A DNA stretch of 15,186 nt from Ignavibacteriaceae bacterium (GTDB lineage Bacteria; Bacteroidota; Ignavibacteria; Ignavibacteriales; Ignavibacteriaceae): positions 1-15,186 of the forward strand of contig JALNWB010000093.1 in the NCBI GenBank assembly GCA_023231105.1. Reading direction: 5' to 3'. Positions 14,668-15,186 of this stretch are shown here, in pieces; within the stretch, counting starts at the first letter, position 1, and each line of letters opens with the position of its first letter. Made by a program: the position numbers and the translations under genes. The notes under the pieces are model-generated. The model had not been told where the DNA came from. It did no database searches and saw only the letters and a list, made by a program, of their open reading frames with translations.

Positions 14668-15186
14668 TTAGCTCAGCGATTTTAATAAGTTGCACAATGA
14701 ACTTAATTCAGGTTTCTCTGATGCAGCCCCTTTCATAATACATTCTTTTATTAAACTTGGATTTATTCTTTCTAATAATGGAGAAATTACATTCAGGATT
14801 TCTCCTCCTCTTAGACGTTTTTTATTATTATCTCTAACGTTTATAGGAGCAAAGAAATTAATGAAAACATATTCTAATCCGTCCAAAAACACATTACATG
14901 ATTCATCATCAACTTCTTTTTGAAAATAAAATACAGTTAATGAAAACAATAATTTATTTAGTCCCTCAAATCGAAATTCGAGATCATATTTGTCAACTTT
15001 TTCATTTATCGCCACAATTATTTTTTTTACTTCTGAAAGAACTTTTGGAGTTTGAATCGAATCAATTTCCAAAAAATAACCAACCAAATTACGAGCTAAA
15101 TCAAAATCTAATTTATAATATGATTCAGAGATTTCGGATAATAAATCAGTTAAGTTAGATAATTCAAACAAATCTCTTTTCTTTAA
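14668..15186 (-). CDS. Hypothetical helical protein, 5' end outside the window
   Basis: A minus-strand frame is open from the right edge of the window to TAA at 14668, giving at least 172 residues. A TTG at 15171 could start a 167-residue form, but the five codons before it (LKKRD) are also open. A poor binding site there makes a start beyond the edge likelier. The sequence looks soluble and mostly alpha-helical, with alternating leucine/isoleucine and charged residues (LLSEISESYYKLDFDLARNL; EVKKIIVAINEKVDKYD) and no signal peptide or membrane span. A basic patch NNKKRLRGGEI precedes the C-terminal helices. I see no catalytic motif and do not recognise a family. It may be the C-terminal part of a larger protein. 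Confidence 0.6.
   Translation of the reverse strand, partial: LKKRDLFELSNLTDLLSEISESYYKLDFDLARNLVGYFLEIDSIQTPKVLSEVKKIIVAINEKVDKYDLEFRFEGLNKLLFSLTVFYFQKEVDDESCNVFLDGLEYVFINFFAPINVRDNNKKRLRGGEILNVISPLLERINPSLIKECIMKGAASEKPELSSLCNLLKSLS

Noticed and set aside
1..15186. CRISPR array, insertion sequence, prophage, toxin-antitoxin or defence genes
   Set aside because: I saw no regularly spaced direct repeats, transposase or integrase motifs, or phage or toxin genes on either strand.

Overview
This is an AT-rich window with mostly compact housekeeping genes. It contains one tRNA, ten CDS that I can assign to a family or fold, one unrecognised partial CDS at the right edge, and a few short AT-rich intergenic stretches. 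The gene set (group-III-like phosphofructokinase, ATP-dependent PEP carboxykinase, paired I-beta aminotransferases, a single-PDZ HtrA, a Sco/PCuAC pair) and the often weak ribosome binding sites suggest a free-living Gram-negative heterotroph. The Bacteroidota/Chlorobiota/Ignavibacteriota group is my best guess. That placement is an impression from protein style and was not tested by any search. The Sco/PCuAC pair implies a copper cytochrome c oxidase and therefore some aerobic respiration.

Layout. Positions 1-194 hold tRNA-Asp(GTC) on the minus strand with its own hairpin terminator and a plausible promoter. Positions 195-1289 are pfkA (-). Positions 1290-1765 are the only gap over 300 bases; it holds a palindrome close to pfkA and two short open segments that look like a decayed gene. 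Positions 1766-3274 are a DASS/SLC13 dicarboxylate transporter (-), divergent from coaD (+, 3412-3897). Positions 4006-5002 are a two-gene copper operon (Sco lipoprotein then PCuAC chaperone, -). Positions 5003-5164 carry a long imperfect hairpin. Positions 5165-8025 are an aminotransferase followed by pckA (-), sharing an ATGA stop/start overlap. A second, paralogous aminotransferase runs divergently (+, 8265-9458). Positions 9500-11841 are a TPR protein followed by aroE (-). Positions 12057-14488 are an HtrA-type protease followed by purB (+), overlapping by one base. Positions 14668-15186 are a hypothetical gene (-) cut by the window edge.

How the genes work together. Several genes meet at the PEP/oxaloacetate node. 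The transporter may import C4-dicarboxylates. The aminotransferase/pckA pair can turn aspartate into oxaloacetate and then PEP. Phosphofructokinase acts in the opposite, glycolytic direction, and AroE draws PEP-derived carbon into aromatic amino acids, where one of the two aminotransferases could act on prephenate. I found no CRISPR array, insertion sequence, phage gene or obvious defence or biosynthetic cluster. I do not see an undescribed system here. The most interesting points are modest: an unusual donor-site combination in PfkA, the coupled aminotransferase-pckA unit, the paralogous aminotransferase pair beside aroE, and small intergenic elements.
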